DNA from: CAZAQS01 sp964486825
GTDB lineage: Bacteria > Chloroflexota > Anaerolineae > Anaerolineales > UBA4823
DNA length: 15,215 bases
Assembly (NCBI GenBank): GCA_964486825.1
Contig: CAZAQS010000108.1
Location: 1 to 15,215, forward strand
Direction: 5' to 3'
Positions 8,044-15,205 of this stretch are shown one piece after another; positions within the stretch are counted from its first letter, which is position 1; every line of letters begins with the position of its first letter. The notes under the pieces were generated by a model. The model had not been told where the DNA came from and ran no database searches. It saw nothing but the letters and a program-made list of their open reading frames with translations. The position numbers were made by a program, and so were the translations under genes.

Positions 8044-8262
8044 TTAATTCTTACGCGGCGCTCGTAAAGCAGCCAGTTCCTGTTCCAGCTCAGCCCTGCG
8101 GCTGGCGGCGGCAGTCTTTACCTCGATCTGCATTTGCTGGTACTTTTGCTGCATCTGCTGGCGGACCTCATCGCCTGATGCCGGTGCGAGCAGCAGCCCC
8201 AGTACACCACCGATTAAGCTGCCGAGCGTAAAACCAGAGAGAAAACTTAACCCACGTTGCAT
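8044..8262 (-). CDS. YtxH-like small membrane protein
   Basis: A 72-residue protein on the - strand. The frame extends six codons further to a GTG at 8280, but that stretch contains the very strong ribosome-binding sequence AAGGAGGAGGT (8267-8277), so ATG 8262 is the real start. The N-terminus has one glycine-rich hydrophobic helix (about 8-28, GFTLGSLIGGVLGLLLAP). A short PASGDEVR turn follows, then a charged, Gln/Glu/Arg-rich amphipathic tail likely to form a coiled coil (about 36-68). This is the typical plan of YtxH-domain (general-stress/gas-vesicle-like) proteins, whose biochemical role is poorly known. It stands alone, convergent with the polysaccharide operon and divergent from adenosine deaminase, so it probably has its own promoter and is strongly translated. 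Confidence 0.8.
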   Translation of the reverse strand: MQRGLSFLSGFTLGSLIGGVLGLLLAPASGDEVRQQMQQKYQQMQIEVKTAAASRRAELEQELAALRAPRKN

Positions 8263-8306
8263 AATGACCTCCTCCTTCACAAGTGTTTTGTTTCTCTAAA
8301 ATTATC

Positions 8307-8322
8307 CACCTGGAACCCGGTG
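8307..8322. promoter_or_regulatory. Imperfect inverted repeat in a divergent intergenic region
   Basis: CACCTGGAACCCGGTG reads as an inverted repeat with one mismatched pair (T/C). It lies between the divergent YtxH-like and adenosine deaminase genes, next to a GATAAT hexamer readable on the - strand (8301-8306). It could be an operator, but short palindromes of this quality also occur by chance. Confidence 0.25.
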
Positions 8323-8349
8323 ATTCTTTGATTAATTGGCCCCAGTATA

Positions 8350-8377
8350 TTCAGGTAGAGTAGATGAATATTATAAT
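8350..8377 (+). promoter_or_regulatory. Candidate promoter for adenosine deaminase
   Basis: A perfect TATAAT at 8372-8377 lies 50 bases before the start codon at 8427. The -35 region is poor: TTCAGG at 8350-8355, 16-bp spacer. The call rests mainly on the -10 hexamer and its position in the only gap before the gene. Confidence 0.4.
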
Positions 8378-8426
8378 GTGTATCCCGCTTCTGGTGAACC
8401 GATTATTGTAGGTTAAGGGAGGTTAA

Positions 8427-9425
8427 ATGATTGACCCGCATCTACCGCTGATCGATTTACACAGGCACCTGGATGGGAGTGTCAGGTTGGAAACTATCCT
8501 TGACCTGAGCCGCCAACACGGCCTTCATCTCCCGGCCTGGGAGATCGAGCGCTTGCGCCCGCATGTGATCGTTACAAGCCCCCAACCCGGGGTGATGGCT
8601 TTTATTGAGAAGCTCGGCTGGATGACTGGAGTGCTTGTGGACTACGATGCCTGCCGGCGGATCGCTTATGAAAGCGTCGAAGATGCTTTCATCGAAGGTA
8701 TACATTACATTGAGCTACGTTTTAGTCCCTGGTTTATGTCCTTGCCACACCAGCTCGATCCCACAAAAGTTGTGGAAGCGGTAGGGCAGGGAGTTCGCCT
8801 GGCAGCCCTGGCTACCGGGATGCAGGTGAACTTGATCGGTATACTGAGCCGCACGTATGGCCCAGAGGTAGCCTGGCAGGAGCTGGAAGCGTTGCTTCAG
8901 TACCGTAAATTTCTGGTAGCAATAGACCTGGCTGGAGATGAGGAGAATTTCCCGGCTGAGTTGTTTATGGAACATTTTCAGAAAGCCCGGCAAGCAGGTC
9001 TCCAGGTGACCGCTCATGCGGGGGAAGCAGATGGCCCAAACAGCATCTGGAAGGCCATCCAGGTTTTGGGGGCTACCCGCATCGGGCATGCTGTTCGGGC
9101 TGTGGAGGATCCAAAATTGATCCAGTATATGAAAGAGCAGCGTATCGGTATAGAAGCGAATCTGACCAGTAACCTCCAGACCAGCGCGGTTAAGGATTAT
9201 GCCAGTCACCCTTTAAAGCAGTTTATCGAACTCGGCTTGCTGGCGACGATTAACAGTGATGACCCCGGAGTGAGTGGGATTAATTTACAGCATGAATATG
9301 AAATAGCCGCCCCGGCAGCGGGCTTAAGCCAGGACCAGATCCGGCAGGCTCAAGTAAACGCCCTGGAAGTAGCGTTCTTGTCAGCGGAGGAAAAGCAAGC
9401 CCTGCTCGATGTTGTGAGCGTTTAG
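8427..9425 (+). CDS. add: Adenosine deaminase
   Basis: A 332-residue amidohydrolase that would deaminate adenosine (and deoxyadenosine) to inosine in purine salvage, in the cytosol. The zinc and catalytic residues of the family are all visible: the HxH pair in LHRHLDGS (H12, H14), TAHAGEADGP (196-204, zinc ligand H197 and catalytic E200), RIGHAV (218-223, H221) and NSDDPG (276-281, D278/D279). Length is normal. ATG 8427 is supported by AAGGGAGG at 8415-8422, 4 bases upstream. The gene is monocistronic, with a 172-base gap before panB. A related activity such as adenine or 6-aminodeoxyfutalosine deaminase cannot be wholly excluded, as these share the fold and motifs. Neighbours give no hint of futalosine-pathway genes. 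Confidence 0.9.
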   Translation: MIDPHLPLIDLHRHLDGSVRLETILDLSRQHGLHLPAWEIERLRPHVIVTSPQPGVMAFIEKLGWMTGVLVDYDACRRIAYESVEDAFIEGIHYIELRFSPWFMSLPHQLDPTKVVEAVGQGVRLAALATGMQVNLIGILSRTYGPEVAWQELEALLQYRKFLVAIDLAGDEENFPAELFMEHFQKARQAGLQVTAHAGEADGPNSIWKAIQVLGATRIGHAVRAVEDPKLIQYMKEQRIGIEANLTSNLQTSAVKDYASHPLKQFIELGLLATINSDDPGVSGINLQHEYEIAAPAAGLSQDQIRQAQVNALEVAFLSAEEKQALLDVVSV

Positions 9426-9460
9426 TATAGTAAAGATGATTCGATGTTCTTCCAAGGGCC

Positions 9461-9489
9461 TTGCTATTTTTCGGATTTTCTATGATAAT
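9461..9489 (+). promoter_or_regulatory. Candidate sigma70-type promoter of the pan operon
   Basis: TTGCTA (9461-9466) and GATAAT (9484-9489) are separated by exactly 17 bp. They match the consensus at 4/6 and 5/6 positions. Transcription would start near 9496, leaving an untranslated leader of about 100 bases before panB. A perfect 10-bp palindrome GCGGATCCGC at 9501-9510 falls just after the predicted start point. No riboswitch fold was recognised in the leader. Confidence 0.5.
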
Positions 9490-9597
9490 CGATATGCTGG
9501 GCGGATCCGCTGGACCGGCACAGCAAAAATTGAATAAACCTAAGAACCTTGAAATTCACTCTGGCCCCTACCTATCAAATTTTCTCAGGAGGGTACC

Positions 9598-10491
9598 ATG
9601 TCTACCACAATTTCTTCATCTACGACTGCGCAAAAAACACAAAAAAAAGTGACCACGCAGGATTTCCGCGTTAAGAAGCAACGCGGCGAGCGGATCACGA
9701 TGCTGACGGCATACGATTACGCTACCGCGCTTGCTCTCGACCAGGCGGGGATCGACTCAATCCTGGTCGGCGACTCGTTAGGCATGGTCGTCCTGGGTTA
9801 TGAGAACACCCTGCCCGTTACCATGGAGGACATGCTTCACCATTGCAAAGCAGTATCGCGCGGCGCCCGGCGGGCGTTACTGGTTGGAGATATGCCGTTT
9901 ATGTCTTACCAGGTATCAGCAGAGAAAGCGGTTGAGAACGCCGGCAGGTTCCTCCAGGAAGCCGGAATGGACGCGGTCAAACTGGAAGGGGGGCGAGAAC
10001 GGCTGGACGCAATCCGCGCAATTGTTTCCACGGGGATACCCGTCATGGGTCACCTCGGCCTCACTCCCCAGAGTGTGCACCAATTAGGGGGCTTCCGTCC
10101 ACAGGGGAAAAGCGCGCTTGCAGGCAAGCGATTGTTGGAAGATGCTTTGCTGCTTCAAGAGGCGGGCTGCTTCAGTATCGTTCTGGAATCCGTCCCGGCG
10201 CGCCTGGCGGATCTGATCTCGCAGCGCCTGCAAATTCCAACGATTGGGATTGGGGCAGGAGCAGCTTGTGACGGGCAAGTGCTGGTGACGCATGATTTGC
10301 TGGGTCTTTTCGAGCGCTTCACACCCAGGTTCGTGAAAAGGTACGCTGAGCTGCGTAATGAGACCTTAGCGGCATTCTCCACTTATATCGACGAGGTGTC
10401 CAAGGGGATCTTTCCGTCGGAAGAACACAGCGTAGAGATGTCGGATGATGAATGGGTGGCTCTTCTGTATGAATTAGAGGACAAGGGATAG
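9598..10491 (+). CDS. panB: 3-Methyl-2-oxobutanoate hydroxymethyltransferase (ketopantoate hydroxymethyltransferase)
   Basis: The 297-residue enzyme transfers a hydroxymethyl group from 5,10-methylene-THF to alpha-ketoisovalerate, the first step of pantothenate synthesis. Family motifs in order are MLTAYDY (35-41), LVGDSLGMV (56-64, metal ligand D59), VGDMPFMSY (96-104, D98), VKLEGG (127-132, K128 and E130), GHLGLTPQ (151-158), LESVP (196-200, E197) and IGIGAG (216-221). These match the known metal- and substrate-binding residues. The first 20 residues form a Ser/Thr-rich extension before the conserved TQDFRVKK; no later start codon fits, and AGGAGG lies just before ATG 9598. It heads the block panB-panE-panC-coaX. 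Identification is firm. Confidence 0.97.
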   Translation: MSTTISSSTTAQKTQKKVTTQDFRVKKQRGERITMLTAYDYATALALDQAGIDSILVGDSLGMVVLGYENTLPVTMEDMLHHCKAVSRGARRALLVGDMPFMSYQVSAEKAVENAGRFLQEAGMDAVKLEGGRERLDAIRAIVSTGIPVMGHLGLTPQSVHQLGGFRPQGKSALAGKRLLEDALLLQEAGCFSIVLESVPARLADLISQRLQIPTIGIGAGAACDGQVLVTHDLLGLFERFTPRFVKRYAELRNETLAAFSTYIDEVSKGIFPSEEHSVEMSDDEWVALLYELEDKG

Positions 10492-10493
10492 AA

Positions 10494-11513
10494 ATGGCTA
10501 CTTCGTTTCCACACGTCGTTATCGCCGGGACTGGAGCAATGGCCTGCCTGTTCGGGGCCCGGTTATCCGCTGCAGGTGTGCCGGTTACATTAATGGGTAC
10601 ATGGGTGGATGGTCTCAAAGCGCTGGGGAGGGATGGCGTCCGGGTAGTCGAACCGGATGGGCGAGAGAGCGCCTATCCCATCAGAACTACCAGTGATCCG
10701 AGCAAGGTCCAGAAGAGCCATCTGGCATTGGTTTGCGTCAAATCCTGGCAAACGGAACGAGCTTCCCGCCAACTTGCTGGTTGCCTGACCCGTGAAGGGG
10801 TGGCTCTGACCCTCCAAAATGGGATGGGAAATTTTGAAATTTTGGGTAACTTGCTTGGATCCCAACGGGCTGCGTTGGGGACGACGACCGCTGGGGCAAA
10901 TATGCTCGCCCCGGGTGTCGTAAAAACCGGCGGCGAGGGGGTAATCAGCCTGGAAGACCACAGGCGCACCCGCCTTCTGAGAGAGCTATTTTCATCTTCT
11001 GGCTTTGCCGTGCAGACGGTGGCAGATCCAGTCGAATTGTTATGGGGCAAACTGGTCATCAATGCCGCGATCAATCCGTTAACGGCCTTGTTAAATATCC
11101 CGAATGGAGAACTGCTGCAAAGGCCGCAGGCGCGTTCTTTGATGGGAGCAGCAGCCAAAGAAGCGGCTGCTGTAGCTGCAGCTAAGGGAATCAGCTTACC
11201 TTATCCTGATCCCGCGGTTGCTGCGGAGAGCGTGGCTGCCAGAACGGCCGTGAACCTTTCCTCCATGCTTCAAGATATCCTACGCGGCTCCCCGACCGAA
11301 ATAGATGCCATTTCGGGCGCCATCGTCCGAGCGGGAGAAGCAACAGGCTTGCCAGTACCGGTCAACCGTACCCTATGGAGTCTGGTAACGGCCTTGGAAG
11401 CAACCCCAGTCAGACCAGCCATGCAGAGCAGACGTAAAATTAAGCGCCAGTTAAAATCCAAATCTCAGGTTCCAGATGGGTATATGGTTAAACAGAACAA
11501 CCAGGCGCTATGA
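10494..11513 (+). CDS. panE: 2-Dehydropantoate 2-reductase (ketopantoate reductase)
   Basis: A 339-residue NADPH-dependent reductase converting ketopantoate to pantoate. The N-terminal Rossmann motif is AGTGAMACLFGARL (11-24). VKSWQT (82-87) and LQNGMGN (107-113) follow, then GTTTAGA (129-135). The catalytic lysine is K186 in LLWGKLVINAAINPLTAL, with conserved Asn190 and Asn194. The C-terminal helical domain has GSPTEIDAISGAIVRAG (265-281), including E269, expected to bind the substrate. The final 35 residues are basic and polar and extend past the usual family end. ATG 10494 is 2 bases after the panB stop, with ACAAGGGA as ribosome site, and the 3' end overlaps panC by 4 bases (ATGA). Operon position makes the pan role very likely. 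Confidence 0.94.
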   Translation: MATSFPHVVIAGTGAMACLFGARLSAAGVPVTLMGTWVDGLKALGRDGVRVVEPDGRESAYPIRTTSDPSKVQKSHLALVCVKSWQTERASRQLAGCLTREGVALTLQNGMGNFEILGNLLGSQRAALGTTTAGANMLAPGVVKTGGEGVISLEDHRRTRLLRELFSSSGFAVQTVADPVELLWGKLVINAAINPLTALLNIPNGELLQRPQARSLMGAAAKEAAAVAAAKGISLPYPDPAVAAESVAARTAVNLSSMLQDILRGSPTEIDAISGAIVRAGEATGLPVPVNRTLWSLVTALEATPVRPAMQSRRKIKRQLKSKSQVPDGYMVKQNNQAL

Positions 11514-12346
11514 ATTCTGCGAACAGTATTTCCGAATTGAACGCTGCAAGAGCGGAATTGAAGACTCCAGTTGGGCTGGTACCAACGATGGGCTATTTAC
11601 ATGCTGGTCACCTTTCCCTGGTAAAAAGAGCAAGAGATGAGTGTTCCAGCGTCATTGCTAGCATCTTTGTAAACCCTACTCAGTTTGGTCCTCAAGAGGA
11701 CCTGGAGGCTTACCCGCGTGACCTGGAAAGGGATCTGGCACTGCTAATGGAAGCGGGCGTAGACCTGGTGTGGATACCCGACCAGCAAGTGATGTATCCG
11801 CCGCGTTTTCAAACCTGGATTACCGTGGAAGATATCGCTTCCAGGCTGGAGGGGGATATGCGCCCAGGGCATTTCCGTGGAGTAGCGACGGTTGTAGCCA
11901 AATTGTTCAATGCAACCACCCCACAAAAGGCGTACTTTGGGCAGAAGGACGCCCAACAGGCAGCTGTGATAAAACGGATGGCGGCGGATTTGAATTTCCC
12001 TGTTGAGATCGTTATTTGCCCGATCGTTCGTGAGAATGATGGTTTAGCGATGTCGAGCAGGAACGTTTATCTGAATGCTGAAGAACGCAGGCAGGCGCCG
12101 GTCCTTTACAAGGCATTGAGGGCTGGCATGCTTGCCTACCAGGCCGGTGAGAGGTCAGCCGAAGACCTACGGCAGGTAATGAGGAAGGTCCTTTCAGAAA
12201 GCCCCCTTGCCAGACCTCAATATGTATCTTGTGCAGACATTGAGACCCTGGTCGAGCTGGAGTGGGTGGAAGAGCGGGCTTTGCTATCCATGGCTGTGTT
12301 CTTTGGCAAAACCCGCCTGATCGACAACCTTCTGTTGCCAGCATAA
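11510..12346 (+). CDS. panC: Pantothenate synthetase (pantoate--beta-alanine ligase)
   Basis: A 278-residue cytosolic ligase that joins pantoate and beta-alanine using ATP, through a pantoyl-adenylate. Visible motifs are PTMGYLHAGH (25-34, the HIGH-like ATP site), FVNPTQFGP (53-61), EGDMRPGHFRGV (114-125), YFGQKDAQQ (142-150) and DGLAMSSRN (177-185, the KMSKS-like loop). Length and motif order match the family. The ATG start overlaps the panE stop (ATGA), so it is translationally coupled. Its second substrate, beta-alanine, is normally made by PanD, which is not encoded in this window. Confidence 0.97.
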   Translation: MNSANSISELNAARAELKTPVGLVPTMGYLHAGHLSLVKRARDECSSVIASIFVNPTQFGPQEDLEAYPRDLERDLALLMEAGVDLVWIPDQQVMYPPRFQTWITVEDIASRLEGDMRPGHFRGVATVVAKLFNATTPQKAYFGQKDAQQAAVIKRMAADLNFPVEIVICPIVRENDGLAMSSRNVYLNAEERRQAPVLYKALRAGMLAYQAGERSAEDLRQVMRKVLSESPLARPQYVSCADIETLVELEWVEERALLSMAVFFGKTRLIDNLLLPA

Positions 12347-12416
12347 CTCCAGGAGATTTCGAGTCCAGGGTATATGACTCTGGCACCCATATTCTATTAT
12401 TGAGGATAGGTGAATT

Positions 12417-13187
12417 ATGCTGCTTGCAATCGACATTGGCAATACCAATATCACCCTAGGCCTATACCAGGGAGAGAAGCTCGGCCCGCGCTGGCGATTA
12501 GCAACCGATCACGAGCGCATGCCGGATGAGTATGCTTTGCAGTTCCTGGGCTTGCTTTCCCATTCAGGTTATTCACCCGAGCATCTGAATGGGATAAGTA
12601 TGGCTTCGGTTGTGCCGCCGCTGACGGGCAAGATCGTCGAAGCCTGCCGCCGCTACCTGCTGCACGATCCATTTTTAGTGGATGCTGGAGTGAAAACCGG
12701 CGTTCGAGTGCGCTACGAAGACCCGCGAGCAGTGGGTGCAGACAGGATTGTGGATGCCGTAGCTGTCCAACGCTTGTATGGTGGACCGGCTTGCGTGGTA
12801 GATTTTGGGACCGGGACGACATTTGATGCCATTTCTGAAGAAGGAGATTACCTGGGAGGAGCGATTGCCCCGGGTATTGGCATTGCGGCGGAAGCCCTAT
12901 TCCTGAGGACGGCCAAGCTTCCCCGAGTGGATTTGAAACGGCCTCCTTCCGCGATCGGGCGAAATACCGTCCATTCTATGCAGTCCGGTCTATTCTTTGG
13001 ATATGTATCTTTAGTTGAGGGAATGGTCGAACGATTTCGTAAAGAGCTGGGTCCAAGCATGAAGGTGATTGCTACGGGGGGACTGGCTGAAGTGGTCGCT
13101 GAAGAAACTCCGGTTATCGACGTGATTGCTCCATGGCTAACCCTGGATGGGTTGCGGATGCTATGGGAACTGAACAAGGAGCAATGA
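12417..13187 (+). CDS. coaX: Type III pantothenate kinase
   Basis: A 256-residue ASKHA-fold kinase that phosphorylates pantothenate, the first committed step of CoA synthesis. Type III enzymes typically need a monovalent cation and are not feedback-inhibited by CoA. Motifs are AIDIGNTN (4-11, phosphate loop), SVVPPL (64-69), GADRIVDA (107-114, catalytic D109), DFGTGTTFDA (129-138), GGAIAPGI (147-154) and ATGGLA (219-224). ATG 12417 is preceded by TGAGGATAGGTGA as ribosome site. The gene lies 70 bases after panC, so it may be transcribed with it and would complete the path from ketoisovalerate to phosphopantothenate in one cluster. In many bacteria coaX instead sits beside birA or ftsH. Confidence 0.96.
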   Translation: MLLAIDIGNTNITLGLYQGEKLGPRWRLATDHERMPDEYALQFLGLLSHSGYSPEHLNGISMASVVPPLTGKIVEACRRYLLHDPFLVDAGVKTGVRVRYEDPRAVGADRIVDAVAVQRLYGGPACVVDFGTGTTFDAISEEGDYLGGAIAPGIGIAAEALFLRTAKLPRVDLKRPPSAIGRNTVHSMQSGLFFGYVSLVEGMVERFRKELGPSMKVIATGGLAEVVAEETPVIDVIAPWLTLDGLRMLWELNKEQ

Positions 13188-13197
13188 GCGCTCCTGG

Positions 13198-13225
13198 AAA
13201 CCGGCCGAATATTGCCCCGGGTTTT
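13198..13225 (+). terminator. Possible weak terminator after coaX
   Basis: AAACCGG (13198-13204) can pair with CCGGGTTT (13217-13224), with one bulged G, followed by a short T run. The stem is short and the T tract minimal, so termination here is uncertain. It lies 10 bases after the coaX stop and before a candidate promoter for the next gene. Confidence 0.35.
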
Positions 13226-13273
13226 GCCTGGTCTACGTGGAGATGCAGGTTCTCTTAATAGAATGTAAGAACG

Positions 13274-13302
13274 AAGACCTGTTTTCCATGTGGCGGTATA
13301 AT
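13274..13302 (+). promoter_or_regulatory. Candidate promoter for tsaC
   Basis: A perfect TATAAT at 13297-13302 has AAGACC 17 bp upstream at 13274-13279 (GAC of the -35 consensus conserved, 3/6). Transcription would start near 13309. That would exclude the upstream ATG at 13300-13303 as a start for the following gene. Confidence 0.45.
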
Positions 13303-13330
13303 GGTAGGGGGATGGTTTCAATTGACGTTT

Positions 13331-13948
13331 ATGAAAACAGAAGTAATCCACGCCGAACACCCGATAGCGTTAAATCATGCCGTTGATATTTTGAAACACG
13401 GAGGCCTGGTTGCATTTCCTACAGACACAGTCTATGGGCTGGCTTCTCTACCTTTTCAAGGAGAGTATGTAGAGCGTTTATATGTTGCAAAAGGCCGCAA
13501 TAGTGAAAGGGCAATAGCATTACTTTTGGGGGATCACAAGCAGCTCGAACAGGTTGCCCGTGATATCGGTGAGACAGCGAAGCTTTGGGCGCGAAAATTT
13601 TGGCCAGGACCACTGACATTAATTGTTCCCCGCTTAGAGTCGCTTCCGGATGTACTTTCACCCACATCAAGCATTGGAGTTCGAGTACCTGACCATCCCG
13701 TTGCGCTGGCCTTGCTAAATATGGTGGGGCCGCTGGCAGTTACCTCTGCCAACCTGTCAGGTTATGAAAATACCAACACCTCTCAAGATGTATTCGACCA
13801 GCTTAACGGTAGGATACATTTAATATTGGATGGGGGACGCACTCCGGGTGGTGTACCATCGACTGTGGTTGATTGTACTGTTGAGGATCCGATCGTATTG
13901 CGAGAGGGGCCGATCACTCTAGATGACCTGATGAGGGTTTTATCCTGA
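13331..13948 (+). CDS. tsaC: L-threonylcarbamoyladenylate synthase (YrdC/Sua5 family)
   Basis: The enzyme makes threonylcarbamoyl-AMP from threonine, bicarbonate and ATP, the first step of the universal tRNA t6A37 modification. From ATG 13331 it has 205 residues, all YrdC domain, with no C-terminal Sua5 domain. Motifs are FPTDTVYGLA (29-38), KGRNSERAI (54-62), PGPLTLIVP (92-100), GVRVPDHP (116-123), SANLSG (139-144) and PSTVVD (176-181). The start is ambiguous. An in-frame ATG at 13301 overlaps the -10 box TATAAT, so it is unlikely if that promoter is real. TTG 13322 is better spaced from the G-rich AGGGGGATGG (13306-13315) than ATG 13331 is. I prefer 13331 because the protein then begins KTEVIHAE, as related proteins do. 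It is convergent with tsaD, which completes the modification. Confidence 0.92.
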   Translation: MKTEVIHAEHPIALNHAVDILKHGGLVAFPTDTVYGLASLPFQGEYVERLYVAKGRNSERAIALLLGDHKQLEQVARDIGETAKLWARKFWPGPLTLIVPRLESLPDVLSPTSSIGVRVPDHPVALALLNMVGPLAVTSANLSGYENTNTSQDVFDQLNGRIHLILDGGRTPGGVPSTVVDCTVEDPIVLREGPITLDDLMRVLS

Positions 13949-14026
13949 CTTTCTTATCAAATGCTCAGGGAGAGTTCATGGTCTACTTAGTTGTTTCCCT
14001 ATAATAGTAATTGCATTCTCCTTTTG

Positions 14027-14082
14027 CTCAAAACCGCCTGCTGGAGTTCGGGCAAACTCCAATACGGCGGTTTGAGTTTTTT
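14027..14082 (+). terminator. Two-tier hairpin terminator between tsaC and tsaD
   Basis: The outer stem is CTCAAAACCGCC (14027-14038) with GGCGGTTTGAG (14066-14076), 11 pairs with one bulged A. An inner stem GGAGTT (14043-14048) pairs with AACTCC (14055-14060) around a 6-base loop. The + strand then reads TTTTTT (14077-14082), a standard rho-independent end for tsaC. On the - strand no T run follows the stem, so for tsaD it would at most be a weak terminator or a 3'-protecting hairpin. Confidence 0.85.
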
Positions 14083-14134
14083 AACCCCAATTTTTCTCCA
14101 ATATTAATAATAACAATTCAATACTTGTTGTTGC

Positions 14135-15205
14135 TCAGATCTCCGACACAGGCCAGTTTGGCAAAACGTCCATGTCCAACGCATCCCGCTGCCCATACCT
14201 GTAACGGAAAAAGCCTGCTCCCGCTATCATGGCCGCGTTATCCGTACATAAGAAGAATGGTGGGATATGCACTGGAATATTTGACCTGAGCAAAAAGGAT
14301 TTGCGAAGAGCCTGGTTGGCTGAAACGCCTCCCACAACCAGGATGCTCCTGGCGCTATGTTCCGAGGCCGCTTTCGTCGTTTTCGTCACCAATACCTCAA
14401 CCACAGCATTTTGGAAACTGGCAGCCAGGTCTGGAACGGGCAGGGGGTTGGCAACAGTTTCCAGGCGTCGCACTTCTCGAAGGACGGCTGTCTTCAACCC
14501 GCTAAAAGAAAAGTTCCATGTTCCTTCCAGGCGAGCCTGTGGAAAGTCAAAAGCCTGTTGGTTCCCTTTTTCTGCACTCTCCTGGATGGCTGGACCGCCA
14601 GGGTAGGGCAGCTTGAGTAAACGAGCGACCTTGTCGAAAGCTTCGCCAGCTGCATCATCCAACGTGCCCCCGAGGCGGCGATACTTTAGGTGGTCTGTCA
14701 TTAGAACAAGCTCTGTGTGCCCTCCCGAGACGATCAGGGCTATCAACGGGAACTCGGGTTCAGGTACTGGTTCTTCTTCTGCTTCATACAGCCAGGCTGA
14801 GTAGATATGAGCTTCCAAATGATTGATCCCAATCAAAGGCAAGCTGCTCCCTAAAGCCAGGCCTTTGGCAGCATTCATACCTACAACAAGCGAGCCCGGT
14901 AAGCCAGGACCGCGCGTAACCGCGATGGCGTCCACCTCTGCCAGGCTTAAATGAGCCTGCTGCAACGCCTGATCTATGATTGGATAAATTGTGCGGATAT
15001 GCTCTCTAGAGGCGACTTCAGGAAAGATGCCTCCAAACTTGGCGTGCAGATCTACCTGGGAGGCTACTAAAGATGAGAGGATCACACGCCCATTTTCTAC
15101 GACAGCAGCGGCTGTCTCATCACAGGAGGTCTCAATCCCCAGAATCCGAGCCAATACAGGTCTGTTCTTGTCATCGTTCTGTGCAGCCTGTTTCTCAGGC
15201 GTCAT
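14135..15205 (-). CDS. tsaD: tRNA N6-adenosine threonylcarbamoyltransferase
   Basis: A 356-residue Kae1/Qri7/TsaD protein that transfers the threonylcarbamoyl group from TC-AMP to A37 of ANN-decoding tRNAs, usually with TsaB and TsaE. Motifs are GIETSCDETAAA (23-34), REHIRTI (67-73), RGPGLPGSL (98-106), the metal site NHLEAH (128-133, H129 and H133), VSGGHTEL (159-166), TLDDAAGEAFDKVA (181-194), GGPAIQ (203-208), FSFSGLKTA (232-240), VGGVSANQALR (291-301) and TDNAAMIAG (321-329, metal ligand D322). From ATG 15205 the protein has about 20 polar residues before the conserved core, more than the E. coli-type enzyme; a TTG at residue 18 is a less likely start. Only 10 bases precede the start in the window, so its promoter is not visible. 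No tsaB or tsaE occurs here. Confidence 0.97.
   Translation of the reverse strand: MTPEKQAAQNDDKNRPVLARILGIETSCDETAAAVVENGRVILSSLVASQVDLHAKFGGIFPEVASREHIRTIYPIIDQALQQAHLSLAEVDAIAVTRGPGLPGSLVVGMNAAKGLALGSSLPLIGINHLEAHIYSAWLYEAEEEPVPEPEFPLIALIVSGGHTELVLMTDHLKYRRLGGTLDDAAGEAFDKVARLLKLPYPGGPAIQESAEKGNQQAFDFPQARLEGTWNFSFSGLKTAVLREVRRLETVANPLPVPDLAASFQNAVVEVLVTKTTKAASEHSARSILVVGGVSANQALRKSFLLRSNIPVHIPPFFLCTDNAAMIAGAGFFRYRYGQRDALDMDVLPNWPVSEI

Noticed and set aside
9426..9597. Possible riboswitch or attenuator leader before panB
   Set aside because: No conserved aptamer pattern, leader peptide or terminator/antiterminator pair could be seen by eye.
12361..12383. Possible hairpin between panC and coaX (GAGTC...GACTC)
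   Set aside because: Only five pairs, loop of ten bases, and no T run. It is too weak to call a terminator or attenuator.
12848..13360. A 170-codon - strand open frame opposite coaX and the tsaC start
   Set aside because: It is antisense to two firmly identified genes and to the tsaC promoter region, with no domain signature.
14000..14005. TATAAT after the tsaC stop, as a possible promoter for a small RNA
   Set aside because: No acceptable -35 element at 16-18 bp, and the terminator starts about 25 bases downstream, leaving no room for a gene.
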